Part shown: piece after piece, positions 9,375 to 17,722 of the stretch | How the letters are laid out: every line of letters begins with the position of its first letter | Numbering within the stretch: position 1 is the stretch's first letter | DNA from: Candidatus Fermentithermobacillus carboniphilus | Lineage (GTDB): Bacteria; Bacillota; Sulfobacillia; Fermentithermobacillales; Fermentithermobacillaceae | Length of the DNA: 64,000 nt | Direction of reading: 5' to 3' | Assembly: GCA_018208355.1 (NCBI GenBank) | Contig: CP062796.1 | Span: 2,044,517 to 2,108,516 of the forward strand | Notes under the pieces: model-generated | The model's input: the letters and a program-made list of their open reading frames with translations, nothing else | What the model was told of the DNA's origin: nothing | Database searches by the model: none | Translations under genes and position numbers: made by a program

Positions 9375-10223
9375 ATGGGGCGGACTCTAAAACAATACGG
9401 CATTATCACGCTGGGCCTTGTGATCGTGGCAGCCGGTATTCATCTTTTCCTGGTGCCTAGCAACATCGCAGCCGGCGGGGCCATGGGGGTCGCTATAGTC
9501 GTCAACCACTTCATTCCGGAGATATCTGTGGGCCAGATCATGCTGGTCGTTAACATCTTTTTGTTCGGAATCGCCATCATCGCTATGGGACTAGATTTCG
9601 GAATAAAGACGGTATACGCGAGTTTCGGCTTATCTGCCTTGCTGTGGCTGCTTGATGCCGTTGTCCCTCTGCGGCAACCGTTTACCCGTGATCTCTTGCT
9701 GGCAACATTGCTGGGTGTCATCATATCGGGGTTCGGGATGGCGGTCATCTTCAATGAGGATGCGTCGACCGGCGGAACGGACATCGTGGCGAAGATCGTG
9801 AACAGGTGGACGCACATCGCCATAGGAAAATGTCTCCTTGTCGCGGATACCCTGATTACTCTTGCCGCGACCGCCGTTTTCGGGCTGGAAAAAGGCATGT
9901 ATGCTCTTTTGGGCGTCGTCGTGAACGGTTACATAATCGACTACGTCGTCGAAGGTCTCAACGTGTTCATGCAGGTTTTCATCATATCGAAGAAGGCTGA
10001 GACCATCGGAAAGTTCATAATGCAAGACCTCGGACGCGGCGTTACGTTTTTCTCGGGCAGGGGCGGGTATTCGGGTCGCGAGATCAAGATAATTTACAGT
10101 GTCATAGGTAGGAAGGAATTTGTCCGGCTAAAGGGCTTCATAAAGGAAATAGATCCCGAAGCCTTCGTTACCGTGCAAAGATCCCACGATGTCCTGGGAG
10201 AAGGGTTTAAAACGATAGGGTAG
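9375..10223 (+). CDS. YitT/UPF0750 family membrane protein with DUF2179 domain
   Basis: A 282-residue protein with five to six predicted membrane helices in the first ~200 residues (for example GIITLGLVIVAAGIHLFLV and the conserved EDASTGGTDIVAKI loop), followed by the soluble DUF2179 domain (GRGVTFFSGRGGYSG and ending FVTVQRSHDVLGEGF). The molecular function of the family is not established; transport or small-molecule sensing has been suggested. The chosen start, ATG 9375, follows GAGGTGG; the longer frame begins without a site. Confidence 0.85.
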   Translation: MGRTLKQYGIITLGLVIVAAGIHLFLVPSNIAAGGAMGVAIVVNHFIPEISVGQIMLVVNIFLFGIAIIAMGLDFGIKTVYASFGLSALLWLLDAVVPLRQPFTRDLLLATLLGVIISGFGMAVIFNEDASTGGTDIVAKIVNRWTHIAIGKCLLVADTLITLAATAVFGLEKGMYALLGVVVNGYIIDYVVEGLNVFMQVFIISKKAETIGKFIMQDLGRGVTFFSGRGGYSGREIKIIYSVIGRKEFVRLKGFIKEIDPEAFVTVQRSHDVLGEGFKTIG

Positions 10224-10323
10224 AAGCCATTAAATTAGGACCCGAGGAAAACCGTAGATGTTGTACACAAGATGCCGGGACTTTATCCGCCCGTGCCGCT
10301 CGGGTCGTCCGGAGGTGTACGTA

Positions 10324-12030
10324 ATGAGATTCGAGACGAGAGATCATCATGCTGCGGTAGGCAAACACGGAATGGTGGCCGCAGCCCACCCCCTTGCGGT
10401 CCTGGCCGGGATCGACGCTTTGCGCCGGGGTGGAAACGCTATGGACGCCTGCATAGTCATGGCAGGCGTCACTTCAGTGGTCCTGCCTCATATGTGCGGG
10501 CTTGGCGGAGATGCGTTTTTCGTATACTATCACGCTGGTTCGGGGAAAGTATGGGCTCTTAACGGAAGCGGTGCACCCGGGGATCTTTCCACGCCCGAGT
10601 ACTTCATTCAGAAGGACAGCGAAATGCGAAAAAATCTGAGAGATGGTATCCTCCAGGAGCGTCACATGCCCGGGCGAGACGCACCCGTTTTCATCCTTCC
10701 CCAGGATGGGATATTGTCGGTGGCCGTGCCGGGAGCTCCCCTCGTGTACGAGCGAGCATTGAAGCGCTTCGGCACGTTCACGTTAAAAGAGGCCTTCGAA
10801 CCTGCCGCGGAACTGGCGGAAAAGGGGTTCCCGGTGACCCGGAGTTTCTCACGGGCTATATCGGCGGAGCGGGAAAAGCTTGAAAAGTATCCGCCGACCA
10901 GGGAGATTTTCCTGCCCGGAGGTAAGATACCGGTTCCCGGGGAGATGTTTGTGCAAAGTGACCTCGCCCGTACGTTGCGGGAGTTTTCCCAAGGTGGAGC
11001 CGAATATTTTTACAAGGGACCTTTTGCCGATAGATTCTATGCCCTGAACCGGGAACTTGACGGGACCTTTACGGGCGGTGAATTCGCAAGGTACCTCGAT
11101 GAACCCGAACCTTTCTACACCCCGATTTCCACGACGTACCGCGGTTACACGATTTATGAGACCCGGCCCGTATCCCAGGGATTCATCGTGCTTGAGGAAT
11201 TAAATATACTCGAAGAGTTCGACTTGCCCTCCCAAGATCCCGAGAGCAGCGAGGTCATCCACATAATGGTGGAGGCCAAGGAGCGGGCCTTCCGGGACCG
11301 CAACCTTTACGCAGGGGACCCGGCTTTCTCTGGATTTGACGTCCGCTTCTTCATATCTAAAGAGCGGTCGAGACAACTGGCGGATACCATCAAGTCCCAA
11401 GGTGCCTGTAGGAACTCGGGGCATCTCGTAGGCGGCTATTCCGAAGGTGATACCACTTCTTTCGTCGCCGTGGACAGGTACGGTAATGCCTGCTCCTTTA
11501 TTCACAGCAACGCCTTTTCTTTCGGCTCTGGCTTGGTTGTGCCGGGCACCGGTGTTATCCTAAACAACCGGGCAGGCAGATCATTTGTCCTGGAGAAAGG
11601 GCATCCCAACTGCGTGGCTCCGGGCAAGCGGCCCATGCATACTCTCAATTGTTATATGGTCTTCAAGGGTGAAAACCTCTTTGTCGCCGGCGGGACCCCG
11701 GGCGGTGACGGTCAGCCTCAGTGGAATATGCAAATGCTCAGTTTGATGTTGGATTTTGGGGCAGGGCCGCAAGACGCGTGCGACTTCCCGAGATGGCTTT
11801 CGTTCCCCGGGACCGACGTCATCAACATTGACCGGCCCCCTGAACTCAGGATGGAGTCTCGGTTCGGCCAAGATACTATTGACGGATTGAGGAAAAGAGG
11901 TCATACGGTGAAGACCGTGGGTCCATGGGCGGGAGGCGGAGGCGCCCAAATCATCATGGTAGACCCGGATTCGGGTCTTCTCCTGGGTGGGTCGGACAGG
12001 CGCGTCGAGGGGCTAGCCCTCGGATTCTAA
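10324..12030 (+). CDS. Gamma-glutamyltransferase family protein (Ntn hydrolase)
   Basis: The 568-residue precursor resembles YwrD-like gamma-glutamyltranspeptidases, which self-cleave before a threonine that then becomes the nucleophile for gamma-glutamyl transfer or hydrolysis. The predicted cleavage site is before the first threonine of DTTSFVAVD; the usual TTHxS motif has a serine where histidine is commonest. The N-terminal GGNAMDACIVM and GLGGDAFFVYY motifs and the C-terminal GTPGGDGQPQWNMQ motif are family hallmarks. ATG 10324 follows GGAGGTGTACGTA. No signal peptide is visible, suggesting a cytosolic enzyme. Confidence 0.88.
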   Translation: MRFETRDHHAAVGKHGMVAAAHPLAVLAGIDALRRGGNAMDACIVMAGVTSVVLPHMCGLGGDAFFVYYHAGSGKVWALNGSGAPGDLSTPEYFIQKDSEMRKNLRDGILQERHMPGRDAPVFILPQDGILSVAVPGAPLVYERALKRFGTFTLKEAFEPAAELAEKGFPVTRSFSRAISAEREKLEKYPPTREIFLPGGKIPVPGEMFVQSDLARTLREFSQGGAEYFYKGPFADRFYALNRELDGTFTGGEFARYLDEPEPFYTPISTTYRGYTIYETRPVSQGFIVLEELNILEEFDLPSQDPESSEVIHIMVEAKERAFRDRNLYAGDPAFSGFDVRFFISKERSRQLADTIKSQGACRNSGHLVGGYSEGDTTSFVAVDRYGNACSFIHSNAFSFGSGLVVPGTGVILNNRAGRSFVLEKGHPNCVAPGKRPMHTLNCYMVFKGENLFVAGGTPGGDGQPQWNMQMLSLMLDFGAGPQDACDFPRWLSFPGTDVINIDRPPELRMESRFGQDTIDGLRKRGHTVKTVGPWAGGGGAQIIMVDPDSGLLLGGSDRRVEGLALGF

Positions 12031-12255
12031 GCACCAAGCCATAGGGTCTTCCGGGGTCGTGCTCTTCAACGTGGTTCACGGCTGACTGCGCTTTCTTCCA
12101 GATGAGGATTCCAGGTGGGGGAAAGAGGGCGTGGTTTTCTATTTTTAGCGTTACGAGATGTCAGGACAAGCGGACCGGGTATGGTGCTGGCGGAAAAATA
12201 GTGGGACAATAGGGGGTAGATTGCCAGCATAACGCAGGACATGGAGGCATTGGAC

Positions 12256-13527
12256 GTGAAGGACAGGCAGTACAGCTGGGTCAAAAGCGTGGTGGTACTT
12301 TCTTTCGGATGGCTCCTCTTATATGCCACGAGAACCGTGCTTTCCTCGACTTTGAAAGATATAGGCGATTACTGGGGGCTTTCAGAAGGTTTTCTGGGAC
12401 TCATAAGTTCTTCGTTTTTCATGGCCTACACGATTTTGCAGATTCCGTCCGGCTTTCTATCAGATAGATTCGGTTCTAAGAGAGTGCTTCTCTTGGGGTT
12501 CGCCGCGCAATCTCTGGCCATCTTTTTCAGCGCTTTTGCCCGGGACCAGTATCAGTTTCTGGGGGCCAGGGTACTGGCAGGAGCGGGACAGGCCACCTAT
12601 TTTGCCTGCCAGCACGCGATCATAAGCGTAATCCTTCCCAAAGAGAGGAGGGCCCTGGGGACGGCTGCCACGGTGGCAGGGTCGGCCTTGGGCACCGCTC
12701 TCGGGCTCCTCCTTGGGAAGTTCCTCGGATTTTACTCTTTCGGGTGGCGGCTTCCTTTCGCCGTCCTCGGGGCTATGGCCCTGGCCTTCGTATTGGCTAT
12801 AGCTCTCGAAGTGCCAGAGACTTCGGGTCCACACAGCGTCTATCCGATGAAATTTATTAATAGCTCTCCCTCCGGGGACGGTGCGAGACAGATTGCCCAG
12901 GCTCCTCAGTTGCCCGATAACCTGGGTCAAGCGAATCCGGGGTGGACCTTCCTGGCGCTCATGTGCGCCTCTCATTTTATGACAATGTATGGCTTTTACC
13001 TCATGCTCACTTGGCTGCCATACTACCTTGAGACAGTAAGGGGATACCGTGGGGGGCTTTCTGCCGTGATCCCTACGGTGATGCCCCTCATTATGGCTCC
13101 CGCGACTCTGGCGGGAGGGTTTGTGGCCGATCGGCTCGGGAGCAAGAAAGTAGTGGTCAATGTCGCCCTTCCTTTATCTGCGCTGGCTACTGCAGCCATA
13201 CCCCTGGTCAAGTCGACGGGTGGCCTTTTGGCGGCTTTGGCCCTCTATGGAGCCACGGGGAAACTTGTCATAGACCCGGGTCTCATAGCCTACGTGGGAG
13301 ACAACGCCCCCCTTGAATCGAGGGCGACCATACTATCGATATTCAACTTCGCAGGGGCCCTGGCCATGGCGGTTGCGCCTGCGGCGACGGGCTTTCTCGC
13401 CGAATCAACCGGCAGTTTCGACCTGAGCTTTTATGCGGCAGGGCTTTTTAACATCGTGGCCCTTTTTACTTTCGCGGCGGCACTGAAACTTTTGGGAAAT
13501 GCTTCGAGATACGGCGAGCGAGCCTGA
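12256..13527 (+). CDS. Major facilitator superfamily transporter
   Basis: A 423-residue protein with about twelve hydrophobic helices in two halves. The conserved loop between helices 2 and 3 is GFLSDRFGSKRVLL, and its counterpart in the second half is GFVADRLGSKKVVV. Overall form resembles the organic-anion/hexuronate branch, but the substrate cannot be assigned. GTG 12256 was chosen because GGAGG lies eight bases ahead; an ATG at 12241 in the same frame is possible but poorly supported. It precedes the AOR unit on the same strand. Confidence 0.85.
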   Translation: MKDRQYSWVKSVVVLSFGWLLLYATRTVLSSTLKDIGDYWGLSEGFLGLISSSFFMAYTILQIPSGFLSDRFGSKRVLLLGFAAQSLAIFFSAFARDQYQFLGARVLAGAGQATYFACQHAIISVILPKERRALGTAATVAGSALGTALGLLLGKFLGFYSFGWRLPFAVLGAMALAFVLAIALEVPETSGPHSVYPMKFINSSPSGDGARQIAQAPQLPDNLGQANPGWTFLALMCASHFMTMYGFYLMLTWLPYYLETVRGYRGGLSAVIPTVMPLIMAPATLAGGFVADRLGSKKVVVNVALPLSALATAAIPLVKSTGGLLAALALYGATGKLVIDPGLIAYVGDNAPLESRATILSIFNFAGALAMAVAPAATGFLAESTGSFDLSFYAAGLFNIVALFTFAAALKLLGNASRYGERA

Positions 13528-13613
13528 CCCCGGGGCACACTAGAAGGTTTTACCGATAGCGGGAGCGAATTGCTCTTCCCGGGAGAAAATCCTTAAATTT
13601 TGGGGGAAGGGCA

Positions 13614-14018
13614 ATGAACCTCACGGCGTATTCTCAACGTTGCTCGGGCTGCAAAGCGTGTCTTCTCGTCTGCGCCCTGGAAAACTTCGGCCTCAACAAC
13701 CCGAAGTACGGGGCGCTAAACATTATTCAGCATTTCCCGGATCCGGGTACGTTTGAGGTAAAGGTATGCACCAGGTGTGGCACCTGCAAAGATGTTTGTC
13801 CCACCGGAGCAATCGAGATGGGGGATAACGGCTTTTTCAGAGTTAACTCTGAGGAATGTATCGGTTGCCGGGCCTGCGTGGAGGCGTGTCCGGAAAAAGT
13901 GATACGGTTCATCGTCGAGAAGAACGTGGCTTTCACTTGCACTGGCTGCGGAGAGTGCGTCAGGTACTGTCCGAGGGAGGCCGTGACGGACGCTTCCGGG
14001 GAGGTGGCGAGAGCATGA
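13614..14018 (+). CDS. Poly-ferredoxin partner of aldehyde ferredoxin oxidoreductase
   Basis: The 134-residue iron-sulfur protein has four four-cysteine motifs (CSGCKACLLVC, CTRCGTCKDVCP, CIGCRACVEACP and CTGCGECVRYCP), enough for four [4Fe-4S] clusters. Its stop codon overlaps the ATG of the AOR gene (ATGA), which implies translational coupling and a direct electron-transfer partnership. Start is ATG behind GGGGGAAGGGCA. Confidence 0.92.
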   Translation: MNLTAYSQRCSGCKACLLVCALENFGLNNPKYGALNIIQHFPDPGTFEVKVCTRCGTCKDVCPTGAIEMGDNGFFRVNSEECIGCRACVEACPEKVIRFIVEKNVAFTCTGCGECVRYCPREAVTDASGEVARA

Positions 14019-15871
14019 AACTCGGGGGTTATATGGGCAAGATCCTGGAGGTAGACCTGACCGCGAAGAAGTCCAGGACTTTTCCGACCGGAGAGGATCT
14101 CATCAGGGACTACGTAGGTGGCAGGGGTTTTGTGGCAAAACTCCTGTGGGACCTGGTTCCCCGGGGGGCGGATCCGCTTTCGCCCGAAAACGTGGTGGTC
14201 ATAGCGCCCGGGCCTCTAACCGGAGTTTTCGTCCCCGCATCGGGTAAAGTCCACATGGGTGCAAAATCACCGGCAACGGGCGGTTACGGCGACTCCAATA
14301 TGGGTGGCCATTTTTCGCCTGAGATAAAGTACGCGGGATATGATGCCCTGGTGGTGAGAGGTAAGGCCGAAAAGCCGGTTGTACTGGTCATAGATGATGA
14401 CAAAGTATCTTTTGAGGATGCCGGTGACTTATGGGGAAAGGGTGCGATCACAGCCGAGAAAATCCTCAAGGACAGGCTCGGGGAGGACTTTCAGATAGCA
14501 GTCATTGGACCTGCCGGGGAGAACCTGGTCAAGTTCGCCTGCATTTCTCATGACTTCGGGAGGCAGGCAGGTAGAACCGGTGTAGGGGCAGTGTGGGGAT
14601 CCAAGAACCTCAAGGCCGTCGCCGTTCGGGGGTCGCGGACCATCCCGGTGGCTCAGCCTAAAGAGGCTTTTTCCAAAGCGAAAGAAATGTACAAGACGTG
14701 TTTCCACAAGCCCGGATTTAAGACTTGGACTCCTTACGGCACCGCGGAAGTGGTTGACTGGGTCAACAAAGTCGGAGCTTTTCCCACAAAGAACTTCTCG
14801 ACCACGTATTTCGAGCGTCACAACAGGATAAACGGGCAGTCGCTCAAAGAGAGGATATTAATCACCGATAAAGGATGTTTCGGGTGTCCCACTCCGTGCG
14901 GCAAGTATTCCAGGGCTCAGACACGACTGGGAGAAGTTCTCGTCGAGGGACCCGAGTATGAGACCATAGCCCTTTTGGGCGGGAATGTGGCTCTCGGTGA
15001 AATAGAGGAAGTAGCGTACGCCAATAGGGTCGCCGATGAGCTTGGACTTGATACCATATCCGCCGGCAACGTCGCGGCCTTCGCAATAGAATGTTTCGAG
15101 AAGGGGCTTTTATCTCGGGAACAGATAGGGAGGAATCTCTCTTGGGGGGACCTCGAGTCGGTTGTATACCTCCTCGAGAAGATGGCCCGGAGGGAGGGTA
15201 TCGGGGATCTGCTAGCCGAGGGAGTGAAGGTTGCTTCTGAGAAGATCGGAGGAGGTTCCGAGAGATTTGCCATCCATGTCAAGGGGCTCGAGTGGTCTGG
15301 CTACGAGGCGAGGTGGGCTCCGGCCATGATGATCTCCTACATCACCTGCGACGTGGGGGCCCACCATAACCGTTCGTGGGCGATCACTTTTGACGTGGCC
15401 AAGGGAAGAGATAGCCTGGAAGGCAAGGCAGACAAGGCTATCGAACTCCAGCACATAAGGCCGCTTTTCGACGTCTTGGGCCTCTGCAGGCTGCAGTGGG
15501 TCGAGATCGGTTTTGAGCTCGAAAATTACGCAGAGATATTCCCCATGGTCACGGGTTTAGGATATTCCTGGGAGGACCTTATCAAGGTATCCGAAAGGAT
15601 CTGGAACCTCACTCGGGCATTTTCGGCAAGGGAGATCCCCGGTTTTGGCCGGTCATTTGATTACCCGCCCGCCCGGTTCATGGAGGAACCGGTCCCCGAC
15701 GGCCCCGCCAAGGGGAAGTTTCTGGCGAGAGAGAGCGTAGACCGGCTTCTCGATGACTATTATGCAAAACGCGGGTGGACGAAAGAAGGCATTCCCACCA
15801 GGTCGAAACTGTCAGAACTGGGGCTTGACTTTGTCGCGGAGGAGCTTGAAAAAGACGGATATTCTATTTGA
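14015..15871 (+). CDS. Aldehyde ferredoxin oxidoreductase (tungstopterin enzyme)
   Basis: The 618-residue protein belongs to the AOR family, which oxidises aldehydes to carboxylic acids, or reduces acids, using a tungsten bis-pyranopterin and one [4Fe-4S] cluster. Visible landmarks are the N-terminal IRDYVGGRGFVAKLLWD, the pterin-binding GDSNMGGHF segment, the cluster ligands CFGCPTPC and a later cysteine in LGLCRLQW, which is the expected four-cysteine set. Start ATG 14015 follows GGGGAGGTGG and overlaps the ferredoxin stop. The preferred substrate is unknown; AOR subfamilies differ in this. Confidence 0.93.
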   Translation: MKLGGYMGKILEVDLTAKKSRTFPTGEDLIRDYVGGRGFVAKLLWDLVPRGADPLSPENVVVIAPGPLTGVFVPASGKVHMGAKSPATGGYGDSNMGGHFSPEIKYAGYDALVVRGKAEKPVVLVIDDDKVSFEDAGDLWGKGAITAEKILKDRLGEDFQIAVIGPAGENLVKFACISHDFGRQAGRTGVGAVWGSKNLKAVAVRGSRTIPVAQPKEAFSKAKEMYKTCFHKPGFKTWTPYGTAEVVDWVNKVGAFPTKNFSTTYFERHNRINGQSLKERILITDKGCFGCPTPCGKYSRAQTRLGEVLVEGPEYETIALLGGNVALGEIEEVAYANRVADELGLDTISAGNVAAFAIECFEKGLLSREQIGRNLSWGDLESVVYLLEKMARREGIGDLLAEGVKVASEKIGGGSERFAIHVKGLEWSGYEARWAPAMMISYITCDVGAHHNRSWAITFDVAKGRDSLEGKADKAIELQHIRPLFDVLGLCRLQWVEIGFELENYAEIFPMVTGLGYSWEDLIKVSERIWNLTRAFSAREIPGFGRSFDYPPARFMEEPVPDGPAKGKFLARESVDRLLDDYYAKRGWTKEGIPTRSKLSELGLDFVAEELEKDGYSI

Positions 15872-15911
15872 AAAGCGCCAAGGACGTCGCCCGAGAGGAG
15901 GTTTCACCGCG

Positions 15912-16166
15912 GTGAAAGGGGATCCGGCGAAGATAAGAGTAACCCTGTCGGCGATGGGTCACTCGGCACAATATTTCCCGGGGGGCTCCGGGAAGGTCGA
16001 AATATACGTGACCCCTCCGAGGACGCTGGAAGGGATCCTGGAAGACCTCTGCGTGGCCAAGGATTTATTCATGTTCGCCCTTGTCGAGGACAAAAAGGTG
16101 GGATTCGACTACGTGCCTCGCGACGGCGATGAGGTAGTGCTCGTTTCTCCTGTAATGGGTGGATGA
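15912..16166 (+). CDS. MoaD/ThiS-like sulfur carrier protein
   Basis: An 84-residue beta-grasp protein ending in the Gly-Gly (VMGG) tail that is adenylated and thiocarboxylated in MoaD- and ThiS-type sulfur donors. The DEVVLVSPV segment just before the tail is typical. Location 40 bases after the AOR gene suggests it supplies sulfur for that enzyme's tungstopterin. GTG 15912 is preceded by GAGAGGAGGT at good spacing; the longer frame overlaps AOR. Confidence 0.85.
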   Translation: MKGDPAKIRVTLSAMGHSAQYFPGGSGKVEIYVTPPRTLEGILEDLCVAKDLFMFALVEDKKVGFDYVPRDGDEVVLVSPVMGG

Positions 16167-16261
16167 AACGGGCTGACCTCGGCTTCGGTACCGCGGGCCG
16201 GCGGGTGAAGTTGCCTGGTCCGGCTGTGGGTGGGCGCAAAAACTCCTTCAGAAGATAATGT

Positions 16262-16310
16262 GGCGCCCGGTGACGCGGGAGAATCGGACGGTTATCTATC
16301 GCCGGGCGCC
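16262..16310. repeat. 9-bp perfect inverted repeat between convergent genes
   Basis: GGCGCCCGG at 16262-16270 is repeated inverted at 16302-16310, with a 31-base loop. It lies in the gap between the MoaD-like gene and the convergent tepA transcript. There is no T-run, so its role as a terminator is uncertain. Confidence 0.45.
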
Positions 16311-16392
16311 CGCACAGCAGTGGGTGGTATCTCTCCGTTGCGACCGGAAGATGACCCCTAATTTAAAGGTCCCGGTGTTTATCACCGTGCTG

Positions 16393-16551
16393 TCACCGGA
16401 AGATGGCCCTAATTATGTGCGCTATTCCTCCGAAAAAGGCCGAGATGACTGTGGCCGCGATGCCGAAACTCCAGCCTATGACTTCTCCTACCAAAAGAAA
16501 GATTCCTAGGACTATCAGTAACAAGCCAAGGCATCCCGTCAGGCAGCCCAT
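16393..16551 (-). CDS. Small two-helix membrane protein downstream of ylzJ
   Basis: A 52-residue open frame with ATG at 16551 behind TGGAGGTCGAGG. The product is almost entirely hydrophobic: helix one covers about residues 5-24 (LTGCLGLLLIVLGIFLL) and helix two about 28-46, with a short basic tail ending IIRAIFR. It is in line with tepA and ylzJ, 90 bases after ylzJ, and is probably the last gene of that transcript. I do not recognise the family. Confidence 0.6.
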   Translation of the reverse strand: MGCLTGCLGLLLIVLGIFLLVGEVIGWSFGIAATVISAFFGGIAHIIRAIFR

Positions 16552-16641
16552 GAGCCCTCGACCTCCATCTCTTTCCGGTTACGGTTTCTATTACGAACTT
16601 CCGGGCTGGAGGTCACACGGACGATCAGATCTCGAGACTTT

Positions 16642-16854
16642 TCACCTGGGGACGGAGAAGCCGACTTTTGTTCCCGGTTGCCATTTGGGGTTCAGGTAAT
16701 CGCTGGGGTTTGCGGATATCAGCCGCACTATCTGGGCCTGCCCGTCGATGAGCTCCATCACGAAAGTTCTGCCCTCAAAGTCGATGGTGAAATAGTGTCG
16801 CTTCTCTTCTGTCTCGAAGACGACTTCCGGGGGATATATAGTGTACAGAACCAT
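16642..16854 (-). CDS. ylzJ: YlzJ-like protein
   Basis: A 70-residue protein resembling Bacillus YlzJ, beginning MVLYTIYPPEVVF and containing the characteristic NPSDYLNPKWQPG segment near the C-terminus. In Bacillus ylzJ also lies directly downstream of tepA. Its function is unknown. The ATG at 16854 was chosen because upstream in-frame sequence overlaps the tepA tail and has no family similarity. Confidence 0.8.
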   Translation of the reverse strand: MVLYTIYPPEVVFETEEKRHYFTIDFEGRTFVMELIDGQAQIVRLISANPSDYLNPKWQPGTKVGFSVPR

Positions 16855-16939
16855 GTGACACCACCGTCCTTTTTGTTCACCTTTCCTTCGTTCATGGTCA
16901 TCCTCAAACCGCCGGTCCTTGAGGAGGTCTTTCAGGCGC

Positions 16940-17680
16940 TTATGGCTGGGGGACTGGTCCAGGCATAAGGTTGGGGACCGGATTCGGTTCGGCAGAAGGC
17001 GGCTGGTTGGCGGCCTTGGCCTTTGCGAGTTCTTTGACCTTGGCGACCGCCTTGCTGAGTCCCCCAACCTCGTCTATGAGTCCGACTTCAACGGCCTCTT
17101 TTCCCACCAGGACAGTTCCAATGTCGCGGGCAAGTTCGCCTGTCCTGAACATGAGTTCCCGGAACTTTTCCTCGGTGATTTTGGAGTTGTCCACCACGAA
17201 GCGGATCACCCTATCCTGCATCTTTTCCAGATATTCGTAAGTCTGCGGGACTCCGAGGACCGTTCCGGCAAGCCGAATGGGGTGTATCGTCATGGTTGCC
17301 GACTCAGTGATGAAAGAGTAATCCGCCGCTACAGCTACAGGCACCCCTATGCTGTGGCCTCCTCCAAGGACCAGTGATACGGTGGGTTTGGAAAAACTCT
17401 TTATGAGCTCGGCTATAGCGAGACCAGCTTCGACGTCACCCCCCACCGTATTGAGCAGTACTAGAAGACCCGAGACCTCAGGGTTCTCTTCCACGGCTAC
17501 AAGCTGCGGCATCACGTGTTCGTACTTGGTCGTCTTGTTCTGAGACGGAAGGACTATATGTCCCTCGATCTGGCCTATGATCGGCAGGCAAAATACATTG
17601 CTCTTGGGCACCGGGAGGCCGGTGGTGCCAAGTTCCTTCAAGTTTTGAGTTTTCTCGCTGGGGGATTCTTCGAATGCCAA
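16940..17680 (-). CDS. tepA: ClpP-like translocation-enhancing protein TepA
   Basis: The 246-residue protein is a ClpP-fold serine protease homologue. Serine 110 in GGGHSIGVP and histidine 133 in TMTIHPIRL align with the ClpP catalytic pair. In Bacillus TepA has been linked to protein translocation and degradation of spore proteins. The C-terminus has a proline-rich tail of about 20 residues. The start is a TTG after AAGGA. It heads the tepA-ylzJ-small membrane protein transcript. Confidence 0.88.
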   Translation of the reverse strand: MAFEESPSEKTQNLKELGTTGLPVPKSNVFCLPIIGQIEGHIVLPSQNKTTKYEHVMPQLVAVEENPEVSGLLVLLNTVGGDVEAGLAIAELIKSFSKPTVSLVLGGGHSIGVPVAVAADYSFITESATMTIHPIRLAGTVLGVPQTYEYLEKMQDRVIRFVVDNSKITEEKFRELMFRTGELARDIGTVLVGKEAVEVGLIDEVGGLSKAVAKVKELAKAKAANQPPSAEPNPVPNLMPGPVPQP

Positions 17681-17722
17681 GAAAATCAGTCCTTTCCAGT
17701 GAGAGTTTGAACACGTAAGGTC

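Noticed and set aside
16258..16699. Plus-strand frames between the MoaD-like gene and ylzJ
   Set aside because: They are antisense to ylzJ and the small membrane protein or lack ribosome binding sites; the minus-strand small frame is better supported.
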